From Pseudomonas flavescens (GTDB lineage: Bacteria; Pseudomonadota; Gammaproteobacteria; Pseudomonadales; Pseudomonadaceae): a stretch of 64,000 bases of DNA. Each line of letters starts with the position of its first letter. The stretch's first letter is position 1. The notes under the pieces were generated by a model. The model was not told the DNA's origin. It saw only the letters and a list, made by a program, of their open reading frames with translations, and ran no database searches. Of this stretch, positions 26,618 through 34,662 are shown one piece after another. The stretch covers positions 3,906,001 through 3,970,000 of the forward strand of contig NZ_JACBYV010000001.1 of NCBI RefSeq assembly GCF_013408425.1, given 5' to 3'. A program made the position numbers and the translations under genes.

Positions 26618-27280
26618 ATGGAAACCCTCGGCAAGCGCATCAAACGCCTGCGCAAGAGCACAGGTCTCAGCCAGCAGCTGCTGGCCGAGGCCTGTGGCTG
26701 GTCATCGCAGTCACGCATCGGCAACTACGAAAGCGACCTGCGTGAGCCCAGCCTGGCGGACCTGCTGCTGCTCGCACCGGCACTTGGCGTGAGCATCGCC
26801 GAGCTCGCTGGCAGCGAGGCGCTAGCCGAGCCTGCGAGTGCGGCAAGTGACACGCTGGACGTGGGCCACGCCCGTGGCGGCGCGGTGCCGGTGGTGGGGC
26901 ATGCGCAGCTGGGCACCCACGGGTATTTCGAAGAGATCGACTTTCCCGTCGGCCATGGAGACGGCTACCTGCGCATCCACAGTGACGACCCGAACGCCTA
27001 TGGCCTGCGGGTCAGTGGTGACAGCATGCATCCACGGATCAAGAACGGCGAGTACGTGCTGATCGAACCGAACAAGGCCTTCCATGCCGGCGATGAGGTG
27101 ATGGTGCGCACCCTCGATGGCCAGGCGATGATCAAGGAATACATCTACCTGCGCGATGGCATGTACCGCTTCGACAGCGTCAACCAGAATCACCCGCCCA
27201 TTCATATTCCGCAGCACAACGTCAGCAAGATTCACCTGGTGGGCGGCATCCTCAAATCCTCGCGCTTCGCCGAAGATTGA
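26618..27280 (+). CDS. CI/PrtR-like repressor: HTH plus S24 LexA-like peptidase
   Basis: The 220-residue protein starts at the ATG at 26618 after GGAG. Residues 3-60 are an XRE-type helix-turn-helix (LGKRIKRLRKSTGLSQQLLA). Residues 88-215 are an S24 peptidase domain with nucleophile Ser136 in SGDSMHPRIKNGEYVLIEP and general base Lys173 in AMIKEY. The usual Ala-Gly cleavage pair is absent; the expected place reads VGHAQLGTHG (Ala96-Gln97). It is divergent from the Q-like gene and should repress it through the two operator-like sites. DNA damage with RecA would be the expected inducer if self-cleavage works. Confidence 0.9.
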   Translation: METLGKRIKRLRKSTGLSQQLLAEACGWSSQSRIGNYESDLREPSLADLLLLAPALGVSIAELAGSEALAEPASAASDTLDVGHARGGAVPVVGHAQLGTHGYFEEIDFPVGHGDGYLRIHSDDPNAYGLRVSGDSMHPRIKNGEYVLIEPNKAFHAGDEVMVRTLDGQAMIKEYIYLRDGMYRFDSVNQNHPPIHIPQHNVSKIHLVGGILKSSRFAED

Positions 27281-27329
27281 TCACCCGTCCTGTCACCAAC
27301 CGAGAGCCGTCCGATACCGAGCCATTGCC

Positions 27330-27629
27330 ATGAACACTCAGCCTGAGCCGCCCCTGCCGCTCCAGACGCTGGAGCTACTTTTCCGCACCCACGGCGACGT
27401 GCTGGTGCCCATCGACCGAGTGCGTACGGTGTACTTTCGGCACCTGAGCCCGGACAACTTCATTCGCGCCATCGCGTCCGGGCGACTGAACCTGCCGATC
27501 ACCACCCTGGACAGCAGCGCCAAGGCGCCCAAGTTCATCGAACTGCATCACCTGGCCGCCTACATCGACAGCTGCGCCAACGTCGCCCATGGGCAACCGA
27601 GCGGCCAGCCGGCCACATCCGCCGCCTGA
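27330..27629 (+). CDS. PrtN-like pyocin activator protein
   Basis: The 99-residue protein starts MNTQPEPPLPLQTLELLFRT. It contains a PrtN-like core: an early hydrophobic helix, VRTVYFRHLSPDNFIRAIASGRLNLPI, then KFIELHHLAAYIDSCANVAHG. PrtN activates pyocin genes in P. aeruginosa by binding P-box repeats and is repressed by PrtR. Here it lies 49 bases downstream of the repressor on the same strand rather than divergent. No convincing P-box array was found by eye near the lysis genes. Confidence 0.8.
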   Translation: MNTQPEPPLPLQTLELLFRTHGDVLVPIDRVRTVYFRHLSPDNFIRAIASGRLNLPITTLDSSAKAPKFIELHHLAAYIDSCANVAHGQPSGQPATSAA

Positions 27630-27803
27630 ACATCGAGCCCTAGCGCTTGGCGCGCGAGGTTGACGCTGCCACCCCGCGAACCCTGCGGCGCGATTAACAT
27701 CCGCCCGCTTGCCGGCGATGCGATTTGGCAGCGGCAGCCTTGCCGCACTGAATGCCACGGTCCCTTTCATTACCTGCCACACGCGGGTCGATCGAGCCCG
27801 GCA
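27630..27803. other. Short gap between prtN-like gene and trhP
   Basis: The 174 bases lie between convergent genes and mark the right end of the island. No gene, strong terminator or obvious attachment repeat was recognised. Confidence 0.4.
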
Positions 27804-29111
27804 TCACACATCCCGCATCAGCAACGCGAACTGCAACTCCACGCCTGCCGGCACGGGCAGGTACACGACATGGCCATCGCCGGGCGCGACGGCGATGGTC
27901 TCCCACGCTCTGTTTTGCAAACGCTCCAGGGTGAAGCGCAGGTTACCGTTCGGGGTCATCAGCTCCATGCCGTCCCCGACTGCGAAGCGATTCTTGACCC
28001 GCACTTCGGCCAGTTCGCCACGGCGCTCGCCGGTGAGCTCACCGACGAACTGCTGGCGCTCGGCGTGCGAGCTGCCGTGCTGGTAGTTCTGATATTCGTC
28101 GTGTACATGGCGGCGCAGGAAGCCCTCGGTGTAGCCGCGGTGGGCCAAGGATTCCAGGCTGTCCATCAGGCCGCGGTCGAAGGGCCGGCCCGCCACCGCG
28201 TCGTCGATGGCCTGGCGATACACCTGGGCGGTGCGGGCACAGTAGAAATGGGATTTGGTGCGTCCTTCGATCTTCAGCGAGTGCACGCCCATCTTCACCA
28301 GTTGCTCGACGTGCTGCACGGCGCGCAGGTCCCGTGAGTTCATGATGTAGGTGCCATGCTCGTCTTCGAACATGGGCATCTGCCCATCGCCATCATCGAG
28401 CAGGAATACCTGCTCGCTCGGCGCGCCGATACCCAGGGTAGGCTGCACCTGATGAACGATCTCACCCAATTCGTTCTCACCCGCAGCCTTCACGTCGTAC
28501 TGCCAGCGGCAGGCATTGGTGCAGGCCCCCTGGTTGGGGTCACGGCGATTGAGGTAGCCCGACAGCAGGCAACGCCCGGAGTAGGCCATGCACAAGGCGC
28601 CATGGACGAACACCTCCAGTTCCATGTCCGGTACCTGAGCGCGGATTTCTTCGATCTCAGCCAGGGACAACTCCCGCGAGAGGATCACCCGCGTCAACCC
28701 CTGCCCCTGCCAGAACGCCACACTGGCCCAGTTCACCGCGTTGGCCTGTACCGAGAGATGGATGGGCACCTGTGGATAACGCCCGCGCACCAGCATGATC
28801 AGCCCCGGGTCGGACATGATCAGTGCATCGGGCGCCATGTCGATCACCGGCTGCAAATCGCCCAGAAAGGTCTTCAACTTGGCATTGTGCGGCGCGATGT
28901 TGACCACCACGTAGAAGCGCTTGCCCAAGGCATGAGCCTCGCCAATCCCCTGGGCGAGGTTGGCGTGATCGAACTCGTTGTTGCGCACTCGCAGGCTGTA
29001 GCGCGGCTGCCCGGCATACACCGCATCGGCGCCATAAGCGAACGCGTAACGCATGTTCTTCAGGCTGCCGGCCGGTGACAGCAGTTCGGGGCGAAACACG
29101 GAGCTGGGCAT
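27804..29111 (-). CDS. trhP: TrhP/YegQ, U32-family tRNA U34 hydroxylation protein
   Basis: The 435-residue protein of the U32 'peptidase' family starts MPSSVFRPELLSPAGSLKNM at the ATG at 29111; a GTG two codons upstream is possible. Family motifs are HLSVQANAVNWASVAFW, EVFVHGALCMAYSGRCLLS and the cysteine cluster NQGACTNACRWQYD, then SLKIEGRTKSHFYCA. Members use iron-sulfur-linked chemistry to install 5-hydroxyuridine at tRNA position 34. It was long annotated as a protease, but that activity is not supported for this branch. Confidence 0.92.
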   Translation of the reverse strand: MPSSVFRPELLSPAGSLKNMRYAFAYGADAVYAGQPRYSLRVRNNEFDHANLAQGIGEAHALGKRFYVVVNIAPHNAKLKTFLGDLQPVIDMAPDALIMSDPGLIMLVRGRYPQVPIHLSVQANAVNWASVAFWQGQGLTRVILSRELSLAEIEEIRAQVPDMELEVFVHGALCMAYSGRCLLSGYLNRRDPNQGACTNACRWQYDVKAAGENELGEIVHQVQPTLGIGAPSEQVFLLDDGDGQMPMFEDEHGTYIMNSRDLRAVQHVEQLVKMGVHSLKIEGRTKSHFYCARTAQVYRQAIDDAVAGRPFDRGLMDSLESLAHRGYTEGFLRRHVHDEYQNYQHGSSHAERQQFVGELTGERRGELAEVRVKNRFAVGDGMELMTPNGNLRFTLERLQNRAWETIAVAPGDGHVVYLPVPAGVELQFALLMRDV

Positions 29112-29324
29112 GACCACGAGGACTCACGGAAAAACAGGGCCGACGATTCTAGGGACCTCGGCCACCACGACCATTGATCTGCGTCTATGGCGGCGCACGC
29201 TCGACTGGCTTCGGCGACCGCCGGCCATCGACACCTGCCGGCCAAGGCACGGGAAACAACCGGGCGATGCAGCGTGCCAGTTGCCGCCCTGCGCTGCGCT
29301 CTTCACGCAACCCGACGCGCCCAC

Positions 29325-29627
29325 TCATCGCCGGTACCACAGGCGGAAGAAGCCCAGCGCGAACAGCAGAGCGATCTGCATCATCGCCACGCACAACTGC
29401 AGAAACGACTGCACGGCGCTGTTCGCCGGCGCATCGGTCACGCCGGTCAAGGCCGCCCAGAAGGTCTCGGGCAACAGGTGCAGGCCAAGCTGAGCGAAGG
29501 GCCAGCCGCTGAGCATCAGCAGCTCGATCCAGTCGAAGCGGCCAGCGAACATCATGGCGATCAGCAGTACGCCGGCGATGCACAGGCCAAGGGCGAAGCA
29601 GGCGGAAAATTGCAGTAACAGGCGCAT
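29325..29627 (-). CDS. Small inner-membrane protein of unknown function
   Basis: The 100-residue protein starts MRLLLQFSACFALGLCIAGV, with GGAG ahead of the ATG at 29627. Hydrophobic segments at about 4-27, 36-52 and 75-95 predict three membrane helices. It ends LWYRR. It follows creD by 45 bases, with a hairpin between. No family was recognised; the link to creD is only positional. Confidence 0.65.
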   Translation of the reverse strand: MRLLLQFSACFALGLCIAGVLLIAMMFAGRFDWIELLMLSGWPFAQLGLHLLPETFWAALTGVTDAPANSAVQSFLQLCVAMMQIALLFALGFFRLWYRR

Positions 29628-29639
29628 GGCAGTCTCCAG

Positions 29640-29662
29640 GGGGCGTGCGACCCGCACGCCCC
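29640..29662 (-). terminator. Hairpin between creD and the small membrane protein
   Basis: Perfect 10-bp arms GGGGCGTGCG and CGCACGCCCC with an ACC loop lie directly after creD. No T-tract follows, so it may attenuate or protect the mRNA 3' end. Confidence 0.5.
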
Positions 29663-29672
29663 GGCAAGGTGA

Positions 29673-31025
29673 TCAGGGGGTTATCCGGGGTTCACCGCTG
29701 GCCGGGCGGCCCACGCCGTACCAGTCGAGCTTGCGGGTCAGCACCATCACGCAGCCCAGTACGCCGAACACCAGCAGCGAGCCCATCAGCAGGGCGTAGT
29801 CTTCGGCACCGAGCAGGCCGTAGAGCAGCCCGTACAAGGCCGCCAGCAACACGCCGAAGGCAGCACCTCGCGACCAGCTACGCAACACGCTGCTGACGTA
29901 GAAGGTGTTCAGCGCCACGCAGCCCAGAGCGGACAATCCATAGGCGATGGCGAACCCCAAATGCTCGGACAGCGACAGCAACAGCAGGTAGAACAGCGCC
30001 AGCGACAAGCCCACCAGGGCGTACTGCACCGGGTGCACGGCCAGGCGCTTGAGCACCTCGAAGAGGAAGAACACGGCGAAGGTCAGGGTGACGAACAGCA
30101 GCGCGTACTTGATCGCCCGATCTGCCTTGAGGTACTGGTCTACCGGCTCGATGAAGCTCACGCCGAACGCCCTGCTCTGCATGGCCGAGCAGGAGCCGCT
30201 GACGCAACTGCTCAGGGCATCCTGCATGTCGGTGGCGAAGAAACTGGTCTGCCATTTGGCGGTGAAGCCCTGCTCGGTCACATCGCGCTGGCTCGGCAGG
30301 AATTCACCGACGAAGCTCGGGTGCGGCCAGTCCGAACGCAGGGTTACCTGACTTTCGCGGCCGACCGGGGTGATGCTCAATTGCTCGGTGCCCTGCAGTT
30401 TCAGGTCGAAGGCGAAGGTGTAGGCCTGCTCGTCACGGCTGTCACGCGCGGGTAGTGGAACGTGCACGCCGCTGCCGAAGCTTTCGTCGCCGCTGCCCGG
30501 CTCGAAGCTCAGGCTGGCTCCGTTGAGCTGCAGCTTGAGGTCATTGCCGATGCCACGCACATCGCTGATGCCGACGGCCACGAAAGGATCGCCGAAACGA
30601 AAGGCCTCGACATCGCTGACTCCGTAGTTGGCCGGCACCCGGAACTCGCCGCTGACGTTGCTATCGCTGTGATACAGGCGCGCCTGATAGATACCGCGGT
30701 AACGCAGCTCGGTGCGCACATCGCCATCGAGGGTGAAACGCTCCGGCAGGAAGTACAGGCGGCCCTGTTCGATCGACTCCTCCTGATAACGCTCTTCACT
30801 GTCCTTGCGGGTTTTCCAGGTAAGCACTCTCTTGCGATAGGGCACCACCAGAATCGGCCCGGTGATCTGCTGGGCGTAACTGGAGCTGCGGGCGATATCG
30901 CGCAGCACGTCGTTACGCAGACTCTGGCGTTCATTGACCAGGCCATCGATCAGCAACAGGGGAATCATCAACAACAGAATCAACAGGGCGATGGTGCCCA
31001 GTTTCAACATCAGGCTTCGGTTCAT
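29673..31025 (-). CDS. creD: CreD, inner-membrane protein of the CreBC regulon
   Basis: The 450-residue protein starts MNRSLMLKLGTIALLILLLM. It has one N-terminal membrane helix, a periplasmic domain of about 290 residues containing RDIARSSSYAQQITGPILVVPY, and a cluster of five to six membrane helices after residue 315. The layout is that of CreD. The gene is strongly activated by CreB in other species and affects envelope integrity and beta-lactam response. The usual creBCD order is broken here by a CBS-domain gene. Confidence 0.93.
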   Translation of the reverse strand: MNRSLMLKLGTIALLILLLMIPLLLIDGLVNERQSLRNDVLRDIARSSSYAQQITGPILVVPYRKRVLTWKTRKDSEERYQEESIEQGRLYFLPERFTLDGDVRTELRYRGIYQARLYHSDSNVSGEFRVPANYGVSDVEAFRFGDPFVAVGISDVRGIGNDLKLQLNGASLSFEPGSGDESFGSGVHVPLPARDSRDEQAYTFAFDLKLQGTEQLSITPVGRESQVTLRSDWPHPSFVGEFLPSQRDVTEQGFTAKWQTSFFATDMQDALSSCVSGSCSAMQSRAFGVSFIEPVDQYLKADRAIKYALLFVTLTFAVFFLFEVLKRLAVHPVQYALVGLSLALFYLLLLSLSEHLGFAIAYGLSALGCVALNTFYVSSVLRSWSRGAAFGVLLAALYGLLYGLLGAEDYALLMGSLLVFGVLGCVMVLTRKLDWYGVGRPASGEPRITP

Positions 31026-31217
31026 GGCACAGCGCTCCGTGCAGTTGGGATGCACGCAGTCTGGCCACGCCCCATGGAGGCAGCGTGGAGTAGAGATGGA
31101 GATTGTGTGGCGATTGTGCGGTTAGCCAGACGCTTGAGGCGCCTGAGCGGAAACGGCAGACGGATGATCCGGCGTCAGGAAACGCCGATCGTCACCGTCT
31201 GCGGGCGACGGCGGGGC

Positions 31218-31655
31218 TCACTCACCGCGGATGTACTGTTCCAGATGCTGAATCAGGTCTTCCTGGGCGCTGATGATGTCCTTCACCAGGTCGCCAATCG
31301 ACAGCAGGCCGATCAGTTGGCCATCATCCACCACAGGCAGGTGACGAAGGCGGCCACTGGTCATCAGCTCCATGCAGCGTCGGCTGTCTTCCCCGCTGCT
31401 CACGGTGATCACCTTGCTGGTCATGATGTCACTGACCTTGAGATTGTTCGGCGAACGCTCCTGCACGGCCACCTTGCGCACATAGTCGCGTTCGCTGACG
31501 ATACCGGCCAGGCGCTCGCCCTCGAGCACCACGAGGGCACCGATCCCCTTCTCGGCCATCAGCTTCACCGCTACGAATACACTGCTGTCTGGGGCGACGC
31601 TGTATACGTTGGAAATGGGTTTGCTTTTCAGCACTTCGGCCACGGTCTTTTTCAT
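31218..31655 (-). CDS. Stand-alone CBS-pair protein
   Basis: The 145-residue cytosolic protein is made almost entirely of two CBS motifs: SVFVAVKLMAEKGIGALVVLEGERLAGIVSERDY (in two parts, residues 22-58) and VSSGEDSRRCMELMTSGRLRHLPVVDDG (residues 86-115). It starts MKKTVAEVLKSKP at 31655. Such pairs bind adenosyl nucleotides and can regulate partners. No partner is fused. Its place between creC and creD raises a possible link to that system, but widespread homologues occur elsewhere. Confidence 0.9.
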   Translation of the reverse strand: MKKTVAEVLKSKPISNVYSVAPDSSVFVAVKLMAEKGIGALVVLEGERLAGIVSERDYVRKVAVQERSPNNLKVSDIMTSKVITVSSGEDSRRCMELMTSGRLRHLPVVDDGQLIGLLSIGDLVKDIISAQEDLIQHLEQYIRGE

Positions 31656-31776
31656 GCGCGTTCTTCCTGTCCCGGTCGATTGGCGATCCGTTTCAGAATA
31701 GCCAAAGCGCAGGCTTCTGTGCGAGGGGCATATCGGGTGCGTCGCCGCCAGCATCGTCGGCGTCGTTGCAACGGGC

Positions 31777-33198
31777 TCAGCGCGCGAAGCGCACAGTCAC
31801 TTCCACGCCATCGGCGACGTTGGCGATACTCAGCGTCGCGTCATGCAGATCGACCACTTCCTGCACGAAATTGAGCCCCAGGCCGGTGCTCTTGCGTCCG
31901 GTAGCTGGCCGCGCCAGGGAGTAGAAGCGCTCGGTCAGGCGCGGCAGCGCGTAGTCGGGAATCGCCGGCCCCTGATTGAACAGACGCAGCAACAGGTGGT
32001 TATCATCGCTTTCGCTGGAAAAGCGGATCAACCCGCCCGCAGGTGTGAAGTCCAGAGCATTGTCGAGCAGATTGGCCAACGCCTGACGCAGCAGGAAACG
32101 CTCGCCCAGCACCGCGTGGCTGGTCGCCACAAGGTTATCCACACGCAGGGCGCTGCGTTCCACACGCGCCATCTGCGCCTGCACGAGACTGTCGATCAGC
32201 GGCTGCAGCGGTACCGCCACGCGCTCCTCCAGGCCCTGGCGCTGTTCGACCTGGGCCAGATGCAGCAGGCGCTCGATGAGGTTCTGCAACCGCTCGCTTT
32301 CCTCCGCGATATTGGCCACGAAACGCTGACGCTGGGCTTCGGGCATATCGGCCTCCAGCAACTCGGCCGCCCCGCGAATCGCCGCCAGGGGGCTTTTCAG
32401 CTCATGGGTAAGGGTGTGCACGTAGCGCTCGACGTAGGCCTTGCCCTCCAGCTCGGTGCGCATGCGCTCCACCGCCAGAGCCAGCTGCCCCAGCTCACCG
32501 CCACGAACCTGGGGCAGCTCCGCTCTCTGCCCCTCGCTGACAGCCTGTGCATAACGGGTCAGGCGCCGCAGCGAGCCGCTGAGCCACCAGCTGAGCAGAC
32601 CGCCGATCAGCAAACCCAGGCCGATCAGCCCCGCGCCCAGCCAGCCGAGGCGCCGCTGCGAGCGCTCGATATAGGGCTGCAGCGTGCGATTCGGCTTGGC
32701 CACCGACACCACGCCAAGAATGCGTCCGCCGTCGATGATGGGCGCCGCCACATACATCACCGAAGAATCCGGATCGTTGGGGTCTTCACGGGTCGAGCGC
32801 ACGCCGTAGCGCCCCTGCAGCGTCAGGTAGACGTCGTTCCAGCGCGAGTAGTCCTGGCCCACTGCCAAGGCGCTGGAGTCGAGCAGCACGACACCGCGAT
32901 CGTCGGTGACGTAGATGCGATGGTTGACCTGGTTCTTCGGCACCCCCCAGATCTGCGCCTGGGGCTGACGCAGTCCATAGGCCTTGAGCAGTTCGGGCAG
33001 TCGCCCCTGGGTCAGATGACCTGATTTGACATCCTCGCGGAGGATCTCGGCCAGCAGGTGCGCGGTATCGACCAGGGTTTCCTCGGTGGACTGACGCACA
33101 CCCGGACGGATTTCCTCCATCACCGTGCTCAGCACGAACCAGCCGGACAAACCGACGAACAGGAAATACACCAGGAAGATACGTACCCCGAGCGGCAT
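31777..33198 (-). CDS. creC: CreC, membrane sensor histidine kinase
   Basis: The 473-residue kinase starts MPLGVRIFLVYFLFVGLSGW after CAGGAG. A first membrane helix (8-28), a periplasmic sensing domain, a second helix near 185-205 (LGWLGAGLIGLGLLIGGLLS) and a HAMP domain lead to the dimerisation box THELKSPLAAIRGAAELLE with phospho-acceptor His. The ATPase has N box ALANLLDNALDF, G1-like LFNQGPAIPDYALPRL, and GLGLNFVQEVV. It acts with CreB, encoded 30 bases upstream. Confidence 0.94.
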   Translation of the reverse strand: MPLGVRIFLVYFLFVGLSGWFVLSTVMEEIRPGVRQSTEETLVDTAHLLAEILREDVKSGHLTQGRLPELLKAYGLRQPQAQIWGVPKNQVNHRIYVTDDRGVVLLDSSALAVGQDYSRWNDVYLTLQGRYGVRSTREDPNDPDSSVMYVAAPIIDGGRILGVVSVAKPNRTLQPYIERSQRRLGWLGAGLIGLGLLIGGLLSWWLSGSLRRLTRYAQAVSEGQRAELPQVRGGELGQLALAVERMRTELEGKAYVERYVHTLTHELKSPLAAIRGAAELLEADMPEAQRQRFVANIAEESERLQNLIERLLHLAQVEQRQGLEERVAVPLQPLIDSLVQAQMARVERSALRVDNLVATSHAVLGERFLLRQALANLLDNALDFTPAGGLIRFSSESDDNHLLLRLFNQGPAIPDYALPRLTERFYSLARPATGRKSTGLGLNFVQEVVDLHDATLSIANVADGVEVTVRFAR

Positions 33199-33228
33199 CA
33201 GCGAAACTCCTGAGAGGTGAGCATCGGC

Positions 33229-33906
33229 CTACTCCAGCTTCAGGCTGTAGCCCAGGCCACGGTGGGTCTGGATCGGCTCGGCCTGGGGCGCGACCTGGCG
33301 CAGCTTGGCACGCAGGCTCTTGATGTGGCTGTCGATATTGCGCTCGTAACCGACATCCGCCGCGACGCCCAGGGCATCGAGCAACTGCTCGCGGCTAAAG
33401 ACGCGTTCCGGTTGCCCGAGCAGGCATTGCAGCAGCTGAAACTCCAAACGGGTCAGACTCAGGGTATGGCCGTGATAATCGATGCGCACCCGCTCGCTGT
33501 CGAGTCGGAACGGCCCATCGACGGCTTTGCCGGCGACCTCGCGAGGGCCGACACGTTTGAGGATGGCTTTGACCCGGGCCGCCACTTCACGGGGGCTGAA
33601 GGGCTTGACCACATAATCGTCCGCGCCGATTTCCAGGCCCACCACGCGGTCGATCTCATCGTTGCGCGCGGTGAGGAACATCACCGGCACTTCGGAAAAG
33701 CGCCGCAGTCGTTTGCAGGCTTCGAAACCGCTGATATCCGGTAGCCCAACATCGAGAATCACCAGATCGAAGGCTTCACGCTCCAACAGCGTCAGCGCTT
33801 CACCGGCCAGGGTCGACCAGCGTGTAGCGAAACCCTCGGCTTGCAGGGCGTACACCAGCGTATCGGCAATCGCGGCTTCATCTTCGACGATCAGGATGGT
33901 CGCCAT
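33229..33906 (-). CDS. creB: CreB, OmpR-family response regulator
   Basis: The 225-residue regulator starts MATILIVEDEAAIADTLVYA. The receiver domain has the acidic pocket in VEDE, phospho-acceptor Asp in DLVILDVGLPDISG, and Lys in DYVVKPFSPREVAAR. The C-terminal winged helix ends GYERNIDSHIKSLRAKLRQ and THRGLGYSLKLE. It is the first gene of creB-creC. In known species CreB binds TTCAC(N6)TTCAC repeats to activate creD; no such repeat was seen upstream of creD or the CBS gene. Confidence 0.94.
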   Translation of the reverse strand: MATILIVEDEAAIADTLVYALQAEGFATRWSTLAGEALTLLEREAFDLVILDVGLPDISGFEACKRLRRFSEVPVMFLTARNDEIDRVVGLEIGADDYVVKPFSPREVAARVKAILKRVGPREVAGKAVDGPFRLDSERVRIDYHGHTLSLTRLEFQLLQCLLGQPERVFSREQLLDALGVAADVGYERNIDSHIKSLRAKLRQVAPQAEPIQTHRGLGYSLKLE

Positions 33907-33986
33907 GGTGGCATCCTTGCTGCACTCGGGCTGCGGAGCCTGCGCGAGGCCACCGCCCTCGTCAATAGTCAGCACCTCCAACGGCT

Positions 33987-34590
33987 ATGCACAAAAGACG
34001 TGGATCAATCTGTGGATAAGCTCGGCATGAAGCGCTGAAGCCCTCGGATACCGGGCGCCACGGCCAAGCGATCATTATTTGACCAACGACTTACCCACAG
34101 ACCTGATTCTGCCAAACCTTTGTAAACAAAGCATTTTAGTCAACAGATTAATGCATCTTCGGCATCATGGATCGGTGCACAATTTACGTGGACGAAGCTG
34201 TGGATAATCTTTGTATGAACAGCGCGACGCCAGGTGATACGTGGCCTGCCAGGCATCGTACATTTTATGACCAGTCCCGGTAAGCCCATGAAAATGGTTG
34301 AAAAATCCGAACGACAGGTTCGCGTGGCGTCAACAGATGCCAAAGCATGATTCATCTATGCACAGTTGTGGTGGAGTAATCTGTGGATAAGCTCGGGATG
34401 ACAGGTGGCAGGGCTAGCCGGGTGGGGCCTGCAGAGAGCTGTGCAATTTTCGAACAGGCTGTCCAAAAGCCTTTGAATTCGGTGTATTCGCTTGACATGA
34501 AGTGTTCGAACAGGGGTCGAAACTGCGGCTGACCAGGCTGTTCTCTGTACACAGTTACCGTGGAAGAACCTGTGGACAACCCTGGGAATA
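33987..34590. repeat. Four degenerate tandem units, each with a 44-bp element containing a DnaA-box-like TGTGGATAA
   Basis: Four 44-base elements at 33987-34030, 34175-34218, 34358-34401 and 34547-34590 align end to end without gaps. Each has TGCACA-like, GTGGA, and TGTGGATAA or TGTGGACAA (34011, 34199, 34382, 34571). The latter is the reverse complement of the DnaA box TTATCCACA, perfect in three of four. Spacing is 188, 183 and 189 bases, and parts of the intervening sequence also align, so these are diverged about 186-bp tandem repeats. An AT-rich patch with TTACCCACA (34091) and the palindrome CTTTGTAAACAAAG (34118-34131) lies in unit 1. No gene is credible in the 756 bases between creB and the chemoreceptor. 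Confidence 0.85.
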
Positions 34591-34594
34591 GTCG

Positions 34595-34623
34595 CTGCAG
34601 GCCATGCCACGCATGGCCTGCAG
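34595..34623. repeat. Perfect 29-bp palindrome at the end of the repeat array
   Basis: CTGCAGGCCATGC, CAC, GCATGGCCTGCAG form a perfect 13-bp stem with a 3-base loop. It lies after the fourth element and 40 bases beyond the chemoreceptor stop. A smaller stem CCGCTC/GAGCGG (34628-34646) lies between. Together they may end the chemoreceptor transcript. Confidence 0.6.
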
Positions 34624-34662
34624 AGAACCGCTCACTTTTTGAGCGGCGCGGCCGCGATGCGA

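Noticed and set aside
22364..27803. Phage attachment-site repeats bounding the island
   Set aside because: No matching direct repeat of useful length was recognised at 22348-22363 and 27630-27803, and no integrase is present.
31026..31217. CreB box upstream of creD
   Set aside because: No TTCAC(N6)TTCAC on either strand.
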